A stretch of DNA of 64,000 nt from Thalassobacillus sp. CUG 92003 (GTDB lineage Bacteria; Bacillota; Bacilli; Bacillales; Halobacillaceae). The notes beneath the pieces are model-generated. The model was not told where the DNA came from. It saw only the letters and a program-made list of their open reading frames with translations, and did not search any database. Position 1 is the first letter of the stretch. Every line of letters begins with the position of its first letter. Where the stretch lies: the NCBI RefSeq assembly GCF_013618635.1, contig NZ_JABLSJ010000002.1, positions 372,001 to 436,000 of the forward strand, read 5' to 3'. Both the position numbers and the translations under genes were made by a program. This document shows, one piece after another, positions 43,661 through 51,336 of this stretch.

Positions 43661-43750
43661 TGTAATGGTTAAAAAGTAACTAAATAGTACATTTTTTCTA
43701 AGCATTTTCATTTAGTCATAGGAGAAATGTGTCTATTTTTAACCATTACA
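43661..43750. repeat. 90-bp element with 15-bp perfect terminal inverted repeats
   Basis: TGTAATGGTTAAAAA (43661-43675) and TTTTTAACCATTACA (43736-43750) are exact reverse complements around 60 AT-rich bases. There is no T-run, and no target-site duplication is evident. It may be a tiny mobile remnant or a regulatory structure. Confidence 0.75.
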
Positions 43751-43783
43751 GGGGACGCTGGATAATCAGTTGTTTAATTCCAC

Positions 43784-43820
43784 GCGGGAACCCTTTAAGG
43801 TATTCCGCTTTTTTTATGGA
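43784..43820 (+). terminator. Leader hairpin before the DUF1062 gene
   Basis: GCGGGA pairs with TTCCGC around a 13-base loop, followed by TTTTTTT. It lies 61 bases before the start codon and may be an attenuator or the end of an upstream transcript. Confidence 0.6.
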
Positions 43821-43880
43821 AAATTTTTCTCCTCCCACAACCTTTAATGGCGTTCCTCTGAATCATAGGAGGAGCGATAT

Positions 43881-44453
43881 ATGACCGTTTATGATTTATT
43901 AACTTATGAGATTATCCCTCAAGAAATACCAAGTGTATTCCGAAACTGTAGTAAATGTAAAAAGGCTACAGAATTCTATTGCAGTGAGAGATTTAGAGTG
44001 AATTCAAATAAAAAAATAATTGATGTTTGGATTATTTATAACTGTACACATTGTGAAGGAACTTGGAATTTCCCTGTTTTATCTAGAGTACATGTAAACA
44101 AAATTAATTCTGAACTATTTTACAAATTTATGACCAATGATATAGAGACAATCTGGCACTATGGTTTTCAATTCAATCATTTGCGAAGACTGTGTAATGA
44201 AGTGAATACAAATATACGTTATGAGCTAAGGAAGGAAAGGCTTGAATCAAAATCTAACAATCTTACCATTAGGTTTAACTGTAAATATGATCTTGAGCTT
44301 AGAATTGATAAACTATTAGCAGAAATACTGGGTATTTCTAGGTCAAATCTAAAAAAGCTAGAGCTCGAGGGAAGGTTAACACTAAACCCAAGCATAAATA
44401 TGAAGAAAAAAATTAGTGATAATTTACAAGTGATAGTTAGAGGTAATTTTTAA
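43881..44453 (+). CDS. DUF1062 protein with an S4-like C-terminal segment
   Basis: A 190-residue protein. The N-terminal part matches DUF1062: a zinc-knuckle-like arrangement with Cys23-x2-Cys26 (CSKC), a further Cys34, and Cys55-x2-Cys58 (CTHC), around the family motif FRVNSNKKIIDVWIIYNC. The C-terminal RIDKLLAEILGISRSNLKKL looks like the start of an S4 RNA-binding domain. Nucleic-acid binding is thus likely, but the role is unknown. AGGAGGAG precedes the ATG. Codon use is strongly AT-rich against its neighbours and an inverted-repeat element lies upstream, suggesting acquisition. Confidence 0.8.
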   Translation: MTVYDLLTYEIIPQEIPSVFRNCSKCKKATEFYCSERFRVNSNKKIIDVWIIYNCTHCEGTWNFPVLSRVHVNKINSELFYKFMTNDIETIWHYGFQFNHLRRLCNEVNTNIRYELRKERLESKSNNLTIRFNCKYDLELRIDKLLAEILGISRSNLKKLELEGRLTLNPSINMKKKISDNLQVIVRGNF

Positions 44454-44462
44454 ATGTAATGC

Positions 44463-44490
44463 AGGGGCTAACTTTTAGAAGTTAGCCCCT
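44463..44490. terminator. Hairpin after the DUF1062 gene
   Basis: AGGGGCTAACTT pairs with AAGTTAGCCCCT around TTAG. No T-run follows, so termination is uncertain. Confidence 0.6.
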
Positions 44491-44656
44491 ACTTCAGTAC
44501 AAAAAAGCGTAAAAAGTCAATTGATGGTGTCTCTAAATCAACTCATGAAAAAGACGTGGGGAACTCAAAACCAAAGTAGAAGTAATGTCAAGCTAATTTT
44601 AAAACCTACTTCATCGAACTTATTAGAAGTTGGTTTCAGTTCAATTTTTTAATTTG

Positions 44657-44697
44657 AAGGGGTGGGGGGCAAGCACGTATTGACAGCCCCACCCCTT
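44657..44697. terminator. GC-rich hairpin between convergent genes
   Basis: AAGGGGTGGGG pairs with CCCCACCCCTT across an 18-base loop, with TTTTTT starting eight bases beyond on the + strand. A second, weaker hairpin (AAACC.ACTTC/GAAGT.GGTTT) lies at 44602-44636. Confidence 0.6.
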
Positions 44698-44698
44698 G

Positions 44699-45415
44699 TC
44701 AAACTTTTTTCAAAACCATATGATAGAGCCCGTACGTAAGAAAAAATGAAAGAAGAGCAAGGATCCCCAGGTTCAGATAGTACAACACTCCGCCTCCGAG
44801 CAAGTCGAGAGGGGTATCGGCAAGAGGTGTCTCAGCGAGATATAAATAATTGGAACCAAAATAGACGTTATAAAGACTGACTAGGATACTGTAGGCGACT
44901 AAGTAACCGTACGCTTCTAACGCATTTTTCCAACTCACCTTTACCGAAGATGTAACGAGCAGAAAGACACTTGTCCATGGGATAGCCATGTGATGAATAA
45001 AAAATTTCCAGTAGCGAAAATGTTCATAATTGTAGGGGATTTCCGGCGTCAGCAATGCCATAAATGATGGGATGATGCCAATGAACAAGGTGAGTTGGAT
45101 CAATTTATAATGGCGGGTGATCAAAGCAGCCATACCGAATAAAGAAGCGATTCCGCATAAATGAAGCGGTAGATGAGCGCCAACATTCCAAACCCCGTTC
45201 ACCGCAGCCCACGTTTGATAGCTGACTTCTGAGATGATAAGCACCCCCAATAAGCTCCACCTCAAGAGTGTGTACACGGTGTCGGATTCCCTGATTATTC
45301 GAGCATTCAGCACGAGCAAGAGCAAACCTGCGACACAGATGCCCAACATGATAACATGATCAGTGGAAAAGGCTGTGAATTCTTCGTTAATCGTTTTGCC
45401 GAACCATCGCTTCAT
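44699..45415 (-). CDS. TIGR02206 family membrane protein (YwaF-like)
   Basis: A 238-residue membrane protein with seven helices, matching the YwaF/TIGR02206 family of unknown function. Conserved pieces are WFGKTINEEFTAFSTDHVIMLG at the start, LPLHLCGIASLFGMAAL (with the HLC motif) and YWKFFIHHMAIPWTSVFLL, then NYLYLAETPLADTPLDLLGG near the end. Multiple His residues at the membrane surface suggest a metal or cofactor site, but this is speculation. ATG at 45415 is spaced ten bases after AAGGA; a GTG at 45424 is too close. Confidence 0.88.
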   Translation of the reverse strand: MKRWFGKTINEEFTAFSTDHVIMLGICVAGLLLLVLNARIIRESDTVYTLLRWSLLGVLIISEVSYQTWAAVNGVWNVGAHLPLHLCGIASLFGMAALITRHYKLIQLTLFIGIIPSFMALLTPEIPYNYEHFRYWKFFIHHMAIPWTSVFLLVTSSVKVSWKNALEAYGYLVAYSILVSLYNVYFGSNYLYLAETPLADTPLDLLGGGVLYYLNLGILALLSFFLTYGLYHMVLKKV

Positions 45416-45492
45416 AATGGTCACGTCCTTGAGTCTCAGGTTTGAAAGGTCTTCTTATTCTAGCATATACCAAAGAAAGTGAGAGATTCGAT

Positions 45493-45675
45493 TTGAGTAA
45501 AATCAATTGTTTCCGTTGTGAGCACTTTTTTACAACATGGAACCAATCATTCCCGCGCGGGTGTAAAGCCTATGGTTTCAAGACGAGAGAAATGCCCTCA
45601 TCATATGTCTTGAAAGTGACGGGAAGGGAATGCCTCCAATTCACACCGAAAGCTTCGCAACAGTCATCAAGATAA
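45493..45675 (+). CDS. Small four-cysteine (zinc-ribbon-like) protein
   Basis: A 60-residue protein with Cys-x2-Cys in INCFRCEHFFTTWNQSFP, then RGCKAYGFKT and GRECLQFTPK, a spacing that could hold one zinc ion. I recall similar ~60-residue Bacillus proteins being database-labelled uracil-DNA glycosylase because they lie next to ung, but this protein is far too short to be that enzyme. The start is TTG at 45493; no strong ribosome site is seen. It stands at the start of the ywd-like block. Confidence 0.7.
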   Translation: MSKINCFRCEHFFTTWNQSFPRGCKAYGFKTREMPSSYVLKVTGRECLQFTPKASQQSSR

Positions 45676-45796
45676 GTGTTCATGCCTGTCATGACAGTTG
45701 TAAATGATTAGAAATTTCTGATTACATATCGTGTCACTTTCATAAATGTGATATGATATTGAATGTTTATGAATGTAGGAGAGGAGTGTCACAAAC

Positions 45797-47137
45797 ATGG
45801 CGAGAGAAAAATGGGCCTCAAAGCTCGGTTTTATGCTGGCTGCGATGGGCTCCGCTGTAGGCTTAGGGAACATTTGGCGCTTTTCCTATGTAGCTGGCGA
45901 GAGCGGTGGAGGCGCCTTTTTATTGTTATATTTAGTTTTTGTTCTATTAATCGGCATTCCACTATTATTGTCTGAAGTTAGCATCGGGAGAAAAGCCCAA
46001 AGCGATGTTGTCGGTGCCTATAAAGAGATAGCCCCGGGGACCCCCTGGTATTTAACTGGTTTTTTCGGCGTTATAAGTTCATTCTTAATTTTAAGTTTTT
46101 ATGGGGTAGTCGCTGGCTGGTCTATCTATTATTTCTGGAATTATGTGAACGGTCAATTATTCACGAGTCCAGCAGGCGGCTATGGAGCGGCCTTCGAGGG
46201 ATTCATTGGCCATGCGTGGCACCCCATCGGATGGCATGCGTTTTTTATGATTTTAACGATCCTGATTGTGTATAACGGGGTTAAGAAAGGCATTGAAGCA
46301 GCTAACAAGGTGTTTATGCCCACTCTTGCTGTCCTGTTAGTCGCGCTTGCAATCTACAGTTTAACACTGGAAGGAGCGGCAGAAGGGTTAGCGTTTTTAT
46401 TCCAACCTGACTGGAGTGCTTTGAGTAAACCGTCCATTTATTTGGCGGCGCTTGGTCAAGCCTTCTTCTCACTCAGTTTAGGGATGGGAGCTATGCTGAC
46501 GTATGGCAGCTATTTATCGAAGGAAAACAAACTTCCTAGTGCTACAGTAGGAATAGGTTTAATGGATACCTTTTTTGCGATTGTTTCGGGGATTATGATC
46601 TTCCCGGCTGTGTTCGCTTTTGGCATCCAGCCGTCCTCAGGTCCACCTTTGGCCTTTATCACGCTGCCGAGCATTTTTGAACAAATGCCACTAGGTGGTT
46701 TTGTCGGAATCGTCTTTTTCTTCTCATTAGCGTTAGCATCATTATCGTCCTCGGTTTCCATTCTAGAAGTGCCGGTCGCCTACTTTATGCGTGTGTTCAA
46801 ATGGAGCCGTCATTTCACCAGTGTAATTACAGGGATGGTTATGTTCGTACTTGGCCTAGCTGTATCACTTGGAATGGGCGTCTGGTCAGGCATCACACCG
46901 ATCGGCGATAATAATATCCTCGATTCTATGGACTACATTGCTTCAAATATCCTGCTTCCACTTGGCGGTCTGTCGATGGCCCTATTCGTCGGCTGGTATC
47001 TCACCAAAGATCAAGCGCTTGAGGCGAGCGATATGACTCGATTACCATTGGGGCCGGTTTGGCTTACAATTGTGAAATACGTGGCCCCAGTTATGATCAT
47101 TCTCATCTTTTTAAATGCGTTAGGATTCATTGGATGA
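45797..47137 (+). CDS. Neurotransmitter:sodium symporter (NSS family)
   Basis: A 446-residue carrier with about eleven helices, of the LeuT type that imports amino acids with Na+. The first helix holds the substrate and Na+ site AAMGSAVGLGNIWRFSY (near residue 19), and the GGGAFLLLYL and LSEVSIGRKA pieces follow. SFFSLSLGMGAMLTYGSYL marks helix 6, and SLSSSVSILEVPVAYF helix 8. GGAGAGGAG precedes the ATG. Some NSS carriers of Firmicutes need a tiny MetS-type subunit; none is seen here, since the next gene overlaps the stop codon. Confidence 0.93.
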   Translation: MAREKWASKLGFMLAAMGSAVGLGNIWRFSYVAGESGGGAFLLLYLVFVLLIGIPLLLSEVSIGRKAQSDVVGAYKEIAPGTPWYLTGFFGVISSFLILSFYGVVAGWSIYYFWNYVNGQLFTSPAGGYGAAFEGFIGHAWHPIGWHAFFMILTILIVYNGVKKGIEAANKVFMPTLAVLLVALAIYSLTLEGAAEGLAFLFQPDWSALSKPSIYLAALGQAFFSLSLGMGAMLTYGSYLSKENKLPSATVGIGLMDTFFAIVSGIMIFPAVFAFGIQPSSGPPLAFITLPSIFEQMPLGGFVGIVFFFSLALASLSSSVSILEVPVAYFMRVFKWSRHFTSVITGMVMFVLGLAVSLGMGVWSGITPIGDNNILDSMDYIASNILLPLGGLSMALFVGWYLTKDQALEASDMTRLPLGPVWLTIVKYVAPVMIILIFLNALGFIG

Positions 47138-47586
47138 TACACCATTTATATCATCGTTCGGTCTCTGTAGCTGAACAGATTTATAACGTTCAAAAAGTGA
47201 GTTATGCTCAGGAAGCGCGGTGGATGGAGAATCATTCCCTTCCGCCTTTATCGGAAAAAACCGACGATATTCAAGCCAGCGATGAAACGTTTTGGGGTGT
47301 TTATGACGATGATCGTCTCGTGGCTTTTATCGCATTTGAGTCCCTTGATGAAGAAATCCAAATCTGTCGGTTAGCTACGCTTCCAGATTGGATGAATAAA
47401 GGGCTTGGAAGGCGTTTATTAAATAGGGTGTTAGACTTGACGGGCATTCGCAAGTTCTTTGTGATGACAGGAAACAACAACCAGCCGGCACTCGGTCTCT
47501 ACGAGAGCGAGGGATTCAGCCCTGTGAAAGATGTTCAAACAGAAGAAGGGATAACGTTGACAGTGCTCGAATATTATCCTGCTTGA
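47134..47586 (+). CDS. GNAT family N-acetyltransferase
   Basis: A 150-residue acetyltransferase. The acetyl-CoA loop is in LATLPDWMNKGLGRRLLNRVLDL (near residues 80-102) and the closing helix-strand is NNNQPALGLYESEGFSPV. Its ATG overlaps the NSS stop codon (ATGA), so it is translated after the carrier; the frame is open further upstream inside the NSS gene, but that is a shadow. It may acetylate the imported amino acid or a related amine, by analogy with coupled transport genes; this is only inference. It ends at a hairpin. Confidence 0.83.
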   Translation: MIHHLYHRSVSVAEQIYNVQKVSYAQEARWMENHSLPPLSEKTDDIQASDETFWGVYDDDRLVAFIAFESLDEEIQICRLATLPDWMNKGLGRRLLNRVLDLTGIRKFFVMTGNNNQPALGLYESEGFSPVKDVQTEEGITLTVLEYYPA

Positions 47587-47591
47587 ATAAT

Positions 47592-47626
47592 CAAAGCCCC
47601 CAGGTATGATACCTGAGGGCTTTGTG
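47592..47626 (+). terminator. Terminator after the NSS-GNAT operon
   Basis: AAAGCCC..CAGGTA pairs with TACCTG.AGGGCTTT around TGA. The T-run is short. Confidence 0.72.
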
Positions 47627-47743
47627 CTGGATTGTCACGAAGTTGTCGGATTAAATGAGCGGAGTCAGATGGTATAATAATAAGGACAGTCTAAAGGAAT
47701 AACGATTGTGGAGATAAGAAGACATGCTGAAGGAGGGGATGGA

Positions 47744-48058
47744 GTGGCTGTCTCAAATCAAACGGTCTTAACCAAAATGTCCCATGAGATACAAGAAGCG
47801 ATGGCAAAGCAAGGCGAATCGACTTCATCTGTGCGTGAACATGTTCGTGCTGTACGTTTAATGTGTGATTTGTTATTAGACGAACAAGCACCGCAGGAGT
47901 TAAGCCCGTCCGTTCAGGAACCCACTGAAGCAGAGATTCGCAAGATGATGGGGGCTGCACCGCGGAAGACTCAAACTGAAGACAAGAGTCTGGTTAAAAC
48001 GAGCGGTTCGTCCTTCGATGAAGAAGATGCAAATGGAAATTCGATACTCGATTTTTAA
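47744..48058 (+). CDS. ywdI: YwdI family protein (DUF5327)
   Basis: A 104-residue acidic helical protein similar to YwdI. The pattern QTVLTKMSHEIQEAMAK, then VREHVRAVRLMCDLLLDEQ is typical; the C-terminal third is disordered and acidic, ending FDEEDANGNSILDF. The GTG at 47744 is chosen because AAGGAGGGG lies seven bases upstream; the frame extends to a GTG at 47708 without one. It precedes ywdK, as in B. subtilis. Function is unknown. Confidence 0.82.
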   Translation: MAVSNQTVLTKMSHEIQEAMAKQGESTSSVREHVRAVRLMCDLLLDEQAPQELSPSVQEPTEAEIRKMMGAAPRKTQTEDKSLVKTSGSSFDEEDANGNSILDF

Positions 48059-48070
48059 GAGGTGAGCACG

Positions 48071-48439
48071 TTGAAATTATTTTTTATTCTGGCTGTTATC
48101 AATGGATTTGTCTCAGTGGCGCTTGGTGCGTTTGGGGCTCATGGACTAGAAGGGAAGATTTCTGAGAAGGCTTTGAAAACCTGGGAGAAAGCTGTCAATT
48201 ATCAAATGTTTCACACCATGGCGTTGTTTGTGACCGGATTGTTAATGGGAAAAGTGACAGGCAGCTTGATGACAGGAGCCGGTTGGGCGTTCCTGGTTGG
48301 CATTATCTTTTTTTCCGGGAGCCTGTACATGTATGCGCCTACTGGCATTAAAACATTTGCTATGATTACGCCATTAGGCGGCGTTTCATTTTTAGTAGGT
48401 TGGATTCTCCTTGGGTATGCATTGATCAAACATTTATAA
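48071..48439 (+). CDS. ywdK: DUF423 family membrane protein (YwdK)
   Basis: A 122-residue membrane protein with four helices. The first holds the family signature NGFVSVALGAFGAHGLEGK, followed by TWEKAVNYQMFHTMALF and the C-terminal TPLGGVSFLVGWILL. TTG at 48071, seven bases after AAGAGGTGAG, is the likely start; a GTG at 48062 is inside that site. Its stop codon overlaps the end of the convergent small membrane gene by six bases. The role is unknown. Confidence 0.88.
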   Translation: MKLFFILAVINGFVSVALGAFGAHGLEGKISEKALKTWEKAVNYQMFHTMALFVTGLLMGKVTGSLMTGAGWAFLVGIIFFSGSLYMYAPTGIKTFAMITPLGGVSFLVGWILLGYALIKHL

Positions 48440-48685
48440 GAAAAAAAGCGTAGTGGAAAAGATAATAACAATGATAGCTCGCAGCAACTGGCCGAAAAAT
48501 TCGACGGGTTGCTGTTTTTTTTGAGCCATTAATGCGTCAAACATGAGGCTGACGGCTATGCTGTAAAAGAGAAGTAAGATGAGCCAGGCATGATCAAGTT
48601 GGAATAAGGCAACGATTGAAAAGAGAATGACGACTGCCAATGATAATACCTGCAGCTGCTGCCATTTTTGGTGGGGGGCTTTCAC
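48434..48685 (-). CDS. Small membrane protein
   Basis: An 83-residue protein with two membrane helices near residues 13-50 and one near the end (residues 65-82), separated by ALMAQKKQQPVEFFGQ. It is convergent with ywdK and overlaps its end. By position it could correspond to YwdJ of B. subtilis, but I cannot confirm similarity. GTGATCACG-type sequence precedes the ATG without a strong ribosome site. No function is known. Confidence 0.6.
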   Translation of the reverse strand: MKAPHQKWQQLQVLSLAVVILFSIVALFQLDHAWLILLLFYSIAVSLMFDALMAQKKQQPVEFFGQLLRAIIVIIFSTTLFFL

Positions 48686-48714
48686 GTGATCACCAGCCTT
48701 TTACATTCTTGGTA

Positions 48715-48741
48715 GAGTCGCGCCTCTCATAGACGCGACTC
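48715..48741. other. Hairpin between gerQ and the small membrane gene
   Basis: GAGTCGCG pairs with CGCGACTC around 11 bases. No T-run follows on either strand; it is read on the gerQ transcript and may act as a stabiliser. Confidence 0.5.
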
Positions 48742-48758
48742 GCAGATTATCTTGGTGT

Positions 48759-49307
48759 CTATCGGGAAGAACCGCCGTTTCCATAGGGGTAGGAATAGTT
48801 CAATTCTTCATTGAACGTAATATAGTCGAGATAAATCATCAGCAGCAAATAACGCAATCCGGTTTCCGGGTCGCTGAGAATAATGTGATCTCGACCCGCA
48901 GCTTCGATAATCCCTTTGAAAACTTTTGCATTCCATTGGTCATTATTTTCAAATGTCATATAGACGGTTGCATTTTTTCCCTGATTCATTCGCAAAATAT
49001 TTTCAATGTAAGACTCTTCACTTGGTAGCATTCCAGCTCCTCCACCGCCGCCCATGGACACCCCTTGAACGCCACTTTGGCCTGGCATGCCACTCTGTTG
49101 TCCGGGCATGCCGCTCTGTCCAGGCATACCTCCTTGACCAGGCATGCCACCCTGGGCGGGCATCTGCCCTGGCATCCCGCCTTGAAAACCCTGGATACTG
49201 CCGCCTTGTTGATTAGGGAAAAAATAGGGCTGACCAGGATAGTAAGGGGACTGCGGTTGCATGCCCTGCGGGTAGTAAGGCGTTTTAGGCTGTTTATGAT
49301 TAGCCAT
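48759..49307 (-). CDS. gerQ: Spore coat protein GerQ
   Basis: A 182-residue inner-coat protein needed for germination through CwlJ and cross-linked by transglutaminase in B. subtilis. The first 90 residues are low-complexity, rich in Pro, Gly, Gln and Met, with five GMPGQ units (about residues 44-82). The folded C-terminal domain starts near residue 95 with SYIENILRMNQGKNATVYMTF and includes GRDHIILSDPETGLRYLLLMIYLDYITF, the family signature. AAAGGAG precedes the ATG. It lies directly downstream of cwlJ. Late mother-cell expression is expected from the family. Confidence 0.95.
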   Translation of the reverse strand: MANHKQPKTPYYPQGMQPQSPYYPGQPYFFPNQQGGSIQGFQGGMPGQMPAQGGMPGQGGMPGQSGMPGQQSGMPGQSGVQGVSMGGGGGAGMLPSEESYIENILRMNQGKNATVYMTFENNDQWNAKVFKGIIEAAGRDHIILSDPETGLRYLLLMIYLDYITFNEELNYSYPYGNGGSSR

Positions 49308-49333
49308 TTACATTCACTCCTTTATTTCTCGTA

Positions 49334-49756
49334 TTAATAGACCTGACCACATTCCGAGCGCGTAGGGGCATAAAAACAGTGAGACTTATAACGCCCTACA
49401 TTCCATTGCCCATACCATTGTTCCGGGCAGGCGCCGTCTGGTCTGAAAAACCACAGTGAGTTTGTTGCTGGGTGATAACGTTTGCCCATGACGACTTTTT
49501 TGGCTAAACGTTTATCCTTTTCTCTGGCTCTCTGATAGAAGTAACCTTTTTGTGTTGCCTCGAAGCCTCCGGGACTCTGAAAGACCATCTGACGAACAGA
49601 GGTAATGTTGCTGAAGTCAAGACAATCAACACGCACGCGGTTTACGCCCGTGTTTCCCACCATAAGCATGCCAAGTCTTCCATCTCCTTCAGCCTCTGCA
49701 CGCATCAGCCTTGCTAAAAGCTTCAAGTCTGCTTGGTTATAAGCAATGACAGCCAC
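49334..49756 (-). CDS. cwlJ: Spore cortex-lytic enzyme CwlJ
   Basis: A 140-residue cell wall hydrolase of the SleB/CwlJ type that breaks the spore cortex during germination and depends on GerQ. The catalytic-domain start is LLARLMRAEAEGDGRLGMLM with its conserved Glu, then GFEATQKGYFYQRA and SLWFFRPDGACPEQWYGQW and GRYKSHCFYAPT, all family-specific. GTG at 49756 gives MAVIAYNQ at the start like B. subtilis CwlJ (142 residues); GGGGTGAC precedes it. The longer frame from 49801 is not used. The gene is in a unit with gerQ. Confidence 0.95.
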   Translation of the reverse strand: MAVIAYNQADLKLLARLMRAEAEGDGRLGMLMVGNTGVNRVRVDCLDFSNITSVRQMVFQSPGGFEATQKGYFYQRAREKDKRLAKKVVMGKRYHPATNSLWFFRPDGACPEQWYGQWNVGRYKSHCFYAPTRSECGQVY

Positions 49757-49881
49757 TGAGTCACCCCACTTCGTACGTTCAATACGCAGCTTCTCTAACA
49801 CTATATGTGACGCTTATCCTCCTTATGAAAAAATTTAGCCAGGGGGAGTCTTATTAGGAGCGTTTACTGGTTTTAAGCCAT

Positions 49882-49918
49882 AAAAAAGTCCGGTCAGATT
49901 GAGCATCTGACCGGACGG
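49882..49918 (-). terminator. Terminator of hemQ
   Basis: TCCGGTCAGAT pairs with ATCTGACCGGA around GCTCA, followed on the - strand by CTTTTTT. Confidence 0.93.
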
Positions 49919-49928
49919 GTATCGTCCA

Positions 49929-50672
49929 TTATACATGTAAGAATTGTGGTACAGCTTCCGGTTGTAGTAAATTTCCAATATAAAACGAACCGAAATCTCC
50001 GTAACGTGCGGTGACTTCATCAAAACGCATTTCGTAAACGAGCTTTTTGAACTGTAGAACATCGTGAGCGAAGAGCGTCACGCCCCATTCCCAGTCATCA
50101 AACCCGATTGAGCCCGTAATAATCTGACGCACTTTCCCGGCATATTGACGCCCGGTCATCCCGTGGGCGTACATGAGCTTGCCGCGTTCGTCCTTCTCTA
50201 GCATGTACCAATTATCATTTCCCTGTCTGCGCTTGTCCATAGGATAAAAGCAGATATGATTCCATTTGGGAAGGATCGGTTTCAAGCGGGCCTGCATCTC
50301 CGGATCAGTGTCCGGGTCTTTATCACTGCCCATATAATTTGAGAGCTCAACGACGGAGACGTATGAATAGCGTGGCGCTGTAAATTCGGCCAGCTTTGAT
50401 TTATTAAACGCGGTCTCGATTTCATTCAGTTCTTCCATCGTAGGGCGAAGAATCATCATCATGAAATCAGCTTTCTGGCCCACGATCGAGTATAAAGCGT
50501 GGCTGCCCTGTTTATTCTTTTCAGTCTGCTCCCATTTTCCGATCAGTTGCTGGAACTCATAAATGGCTTGCTCGCGTTCTTCGCTTGATGCGTGTTTCCA
50601 TGCAGTCCAATCCATTGAACGAAAATCGTGTAAGCAATACCATCCATCAAATGTTACAACGGCTTCAGGCAT
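49929..50672 (-). CDS. hemQ: Coproheme decarboxylase HemQ
   Basis: A 247-residue heme-peroxidase-like enzyme that makes protoheme from coproheme in the Gram-positive heme pathway. The reactive Tyr143 is in [18 protein letters not shown], and the proximal His170 in [48 protein letters not shown] is the family signature of the second ferredoxin-like half. Gene order hemQ-pta-lipL is as in B. subtilis (ywfI-pta-ywfL). AAAGGAG precedes the ATG. It is divergent from pta, with a 660-bp gap between them. Confidence 0.96.
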   Translation of the reverse strand: MPEAVVTFDGWYCLHDFRSMDWTAWKHASSEEREQAIYEFQQLIGKWEQTEKNKQGSHALYSIVGQKADFMMMILRPTMEELNEIETAFNKSKLAEFTAPRYSYVSVVELSNYMGSDKDPDTDPEMQARLKPILPKWNHICFYPMDKRRQGNDNWYMLEKDERGKLMYAHGMTGRQYAGKVRQIITGSIGFDDWEWGVTLFAHDVLQFKKLVYEMRFDEVTARYGDFGSFYIGNLLQPEAVPQFLHV

Positions 50673-51336
50673 AAGTGCATTCGCTCCTTTATAGCATTCA
50701 TTACTTAATTGATTCTCATGTTAATATAACACAAACAGGATTGCTGTATCAGTCCGGACCGCTTCAATACGCATGACAACTTCTTGAACAATGATCAAGC
50801 AGGTAAGAAAAGGGCAAGCTAATAGGGAGGCGTCCAAGAATATTACACCTGTTGTGTTCTTATGTTTTAACTAGGGCGTGAATGAGGGGCCGTTATCCTA
50901 AAGAAGAGAGGGGGTGGATTTGAAACAATTATCTTTTCGCGGGGAAACGGGCAAGTAAAGGCTTTAGATACTGTTAAAATCCTCCCTCGTTTCTGTATGA
51001 GGAGTCGAGTCACGTCATTCTCAGGTATCCTTTATATCCTCCAGCTCAGTTTTACTCCGTATGCCGCTGAAAAAAAGCATCTTCTATGTGGGAGCGTATC
51101 ATGTCGATGGGGGTGGATTTGAAACTGCGAGACTCCCGCGGGAAAAGGAGCTCGGCGAGACCCCACAGGGAGCGTAGCGAGCGAGGAGGCTTGCCGGTTC
51201 CCCGCAGGAAAGCGAGTAGTTTCAAATCCACCCCCTATCTCTTTATAGAGTAACAGTACTCGGGAACATTTATAACTTTTCATAATACACAAAAGGTATT
51301 ATCATATATAACAGAAATCATATGGGAGGTAAAAGT
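50673..51336. other. hemQ-pta intergenic region with repeat B1
   Basis: It contains the family B repeat (51109-51235) and, at 50911-50926, a lone direct copy of its left arm GGGGTGGATTTGAAAC. No gene is called: the 86-codon frame at 51032-51292 lies in the repeat. The remainder shows no RNA motif that I recognise. Confidence 0.7.
51109..51235. repeat. Family B intergenic repeat, copy 1
   Basis: Perfect 18-bp inverted arms GGGGGTGGATTTGAAACT (51109-51126) and AGTTTCAAATCCACCCCC (51218-51235) enclose a ~90-bp core starting GAGACTCCCGCGGGAAAAGG and ending CCCCGCAGGAAAGCGAG. The core matches copy 2 at 62893-63019 almost exactly, but the arms do not. Confidence 0.93.

Larger units (their letters stand above)
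43359..43880. other. Intergenic stretch with a 90-bp inverted-repeat element
   Basis: No gene is recognised. It contains the inverted-repeat element at 43661-43750 and a terminator-like hairpin at 43784-43820 shortly before the DUF1062 gene. The 63-codon frame on the - strand at 43411-43602 has no ribosome site and is not called. Confidence 0.6.

Noticed and set aside
43661-43750. Insertion sequence
   Set aside because: Only 60 bases lie between the inverted repeats, no transposase frame is present and no target duplication is seen; it is kept as an inverted-repeat element only.
51032-51292. 86-codon frame on the - strand sharing ATLPVGSRRAPFPAGVS with the frame at 62753-62968
   Set aside because: This is a reading of the family B repeat core, not a gene pair.
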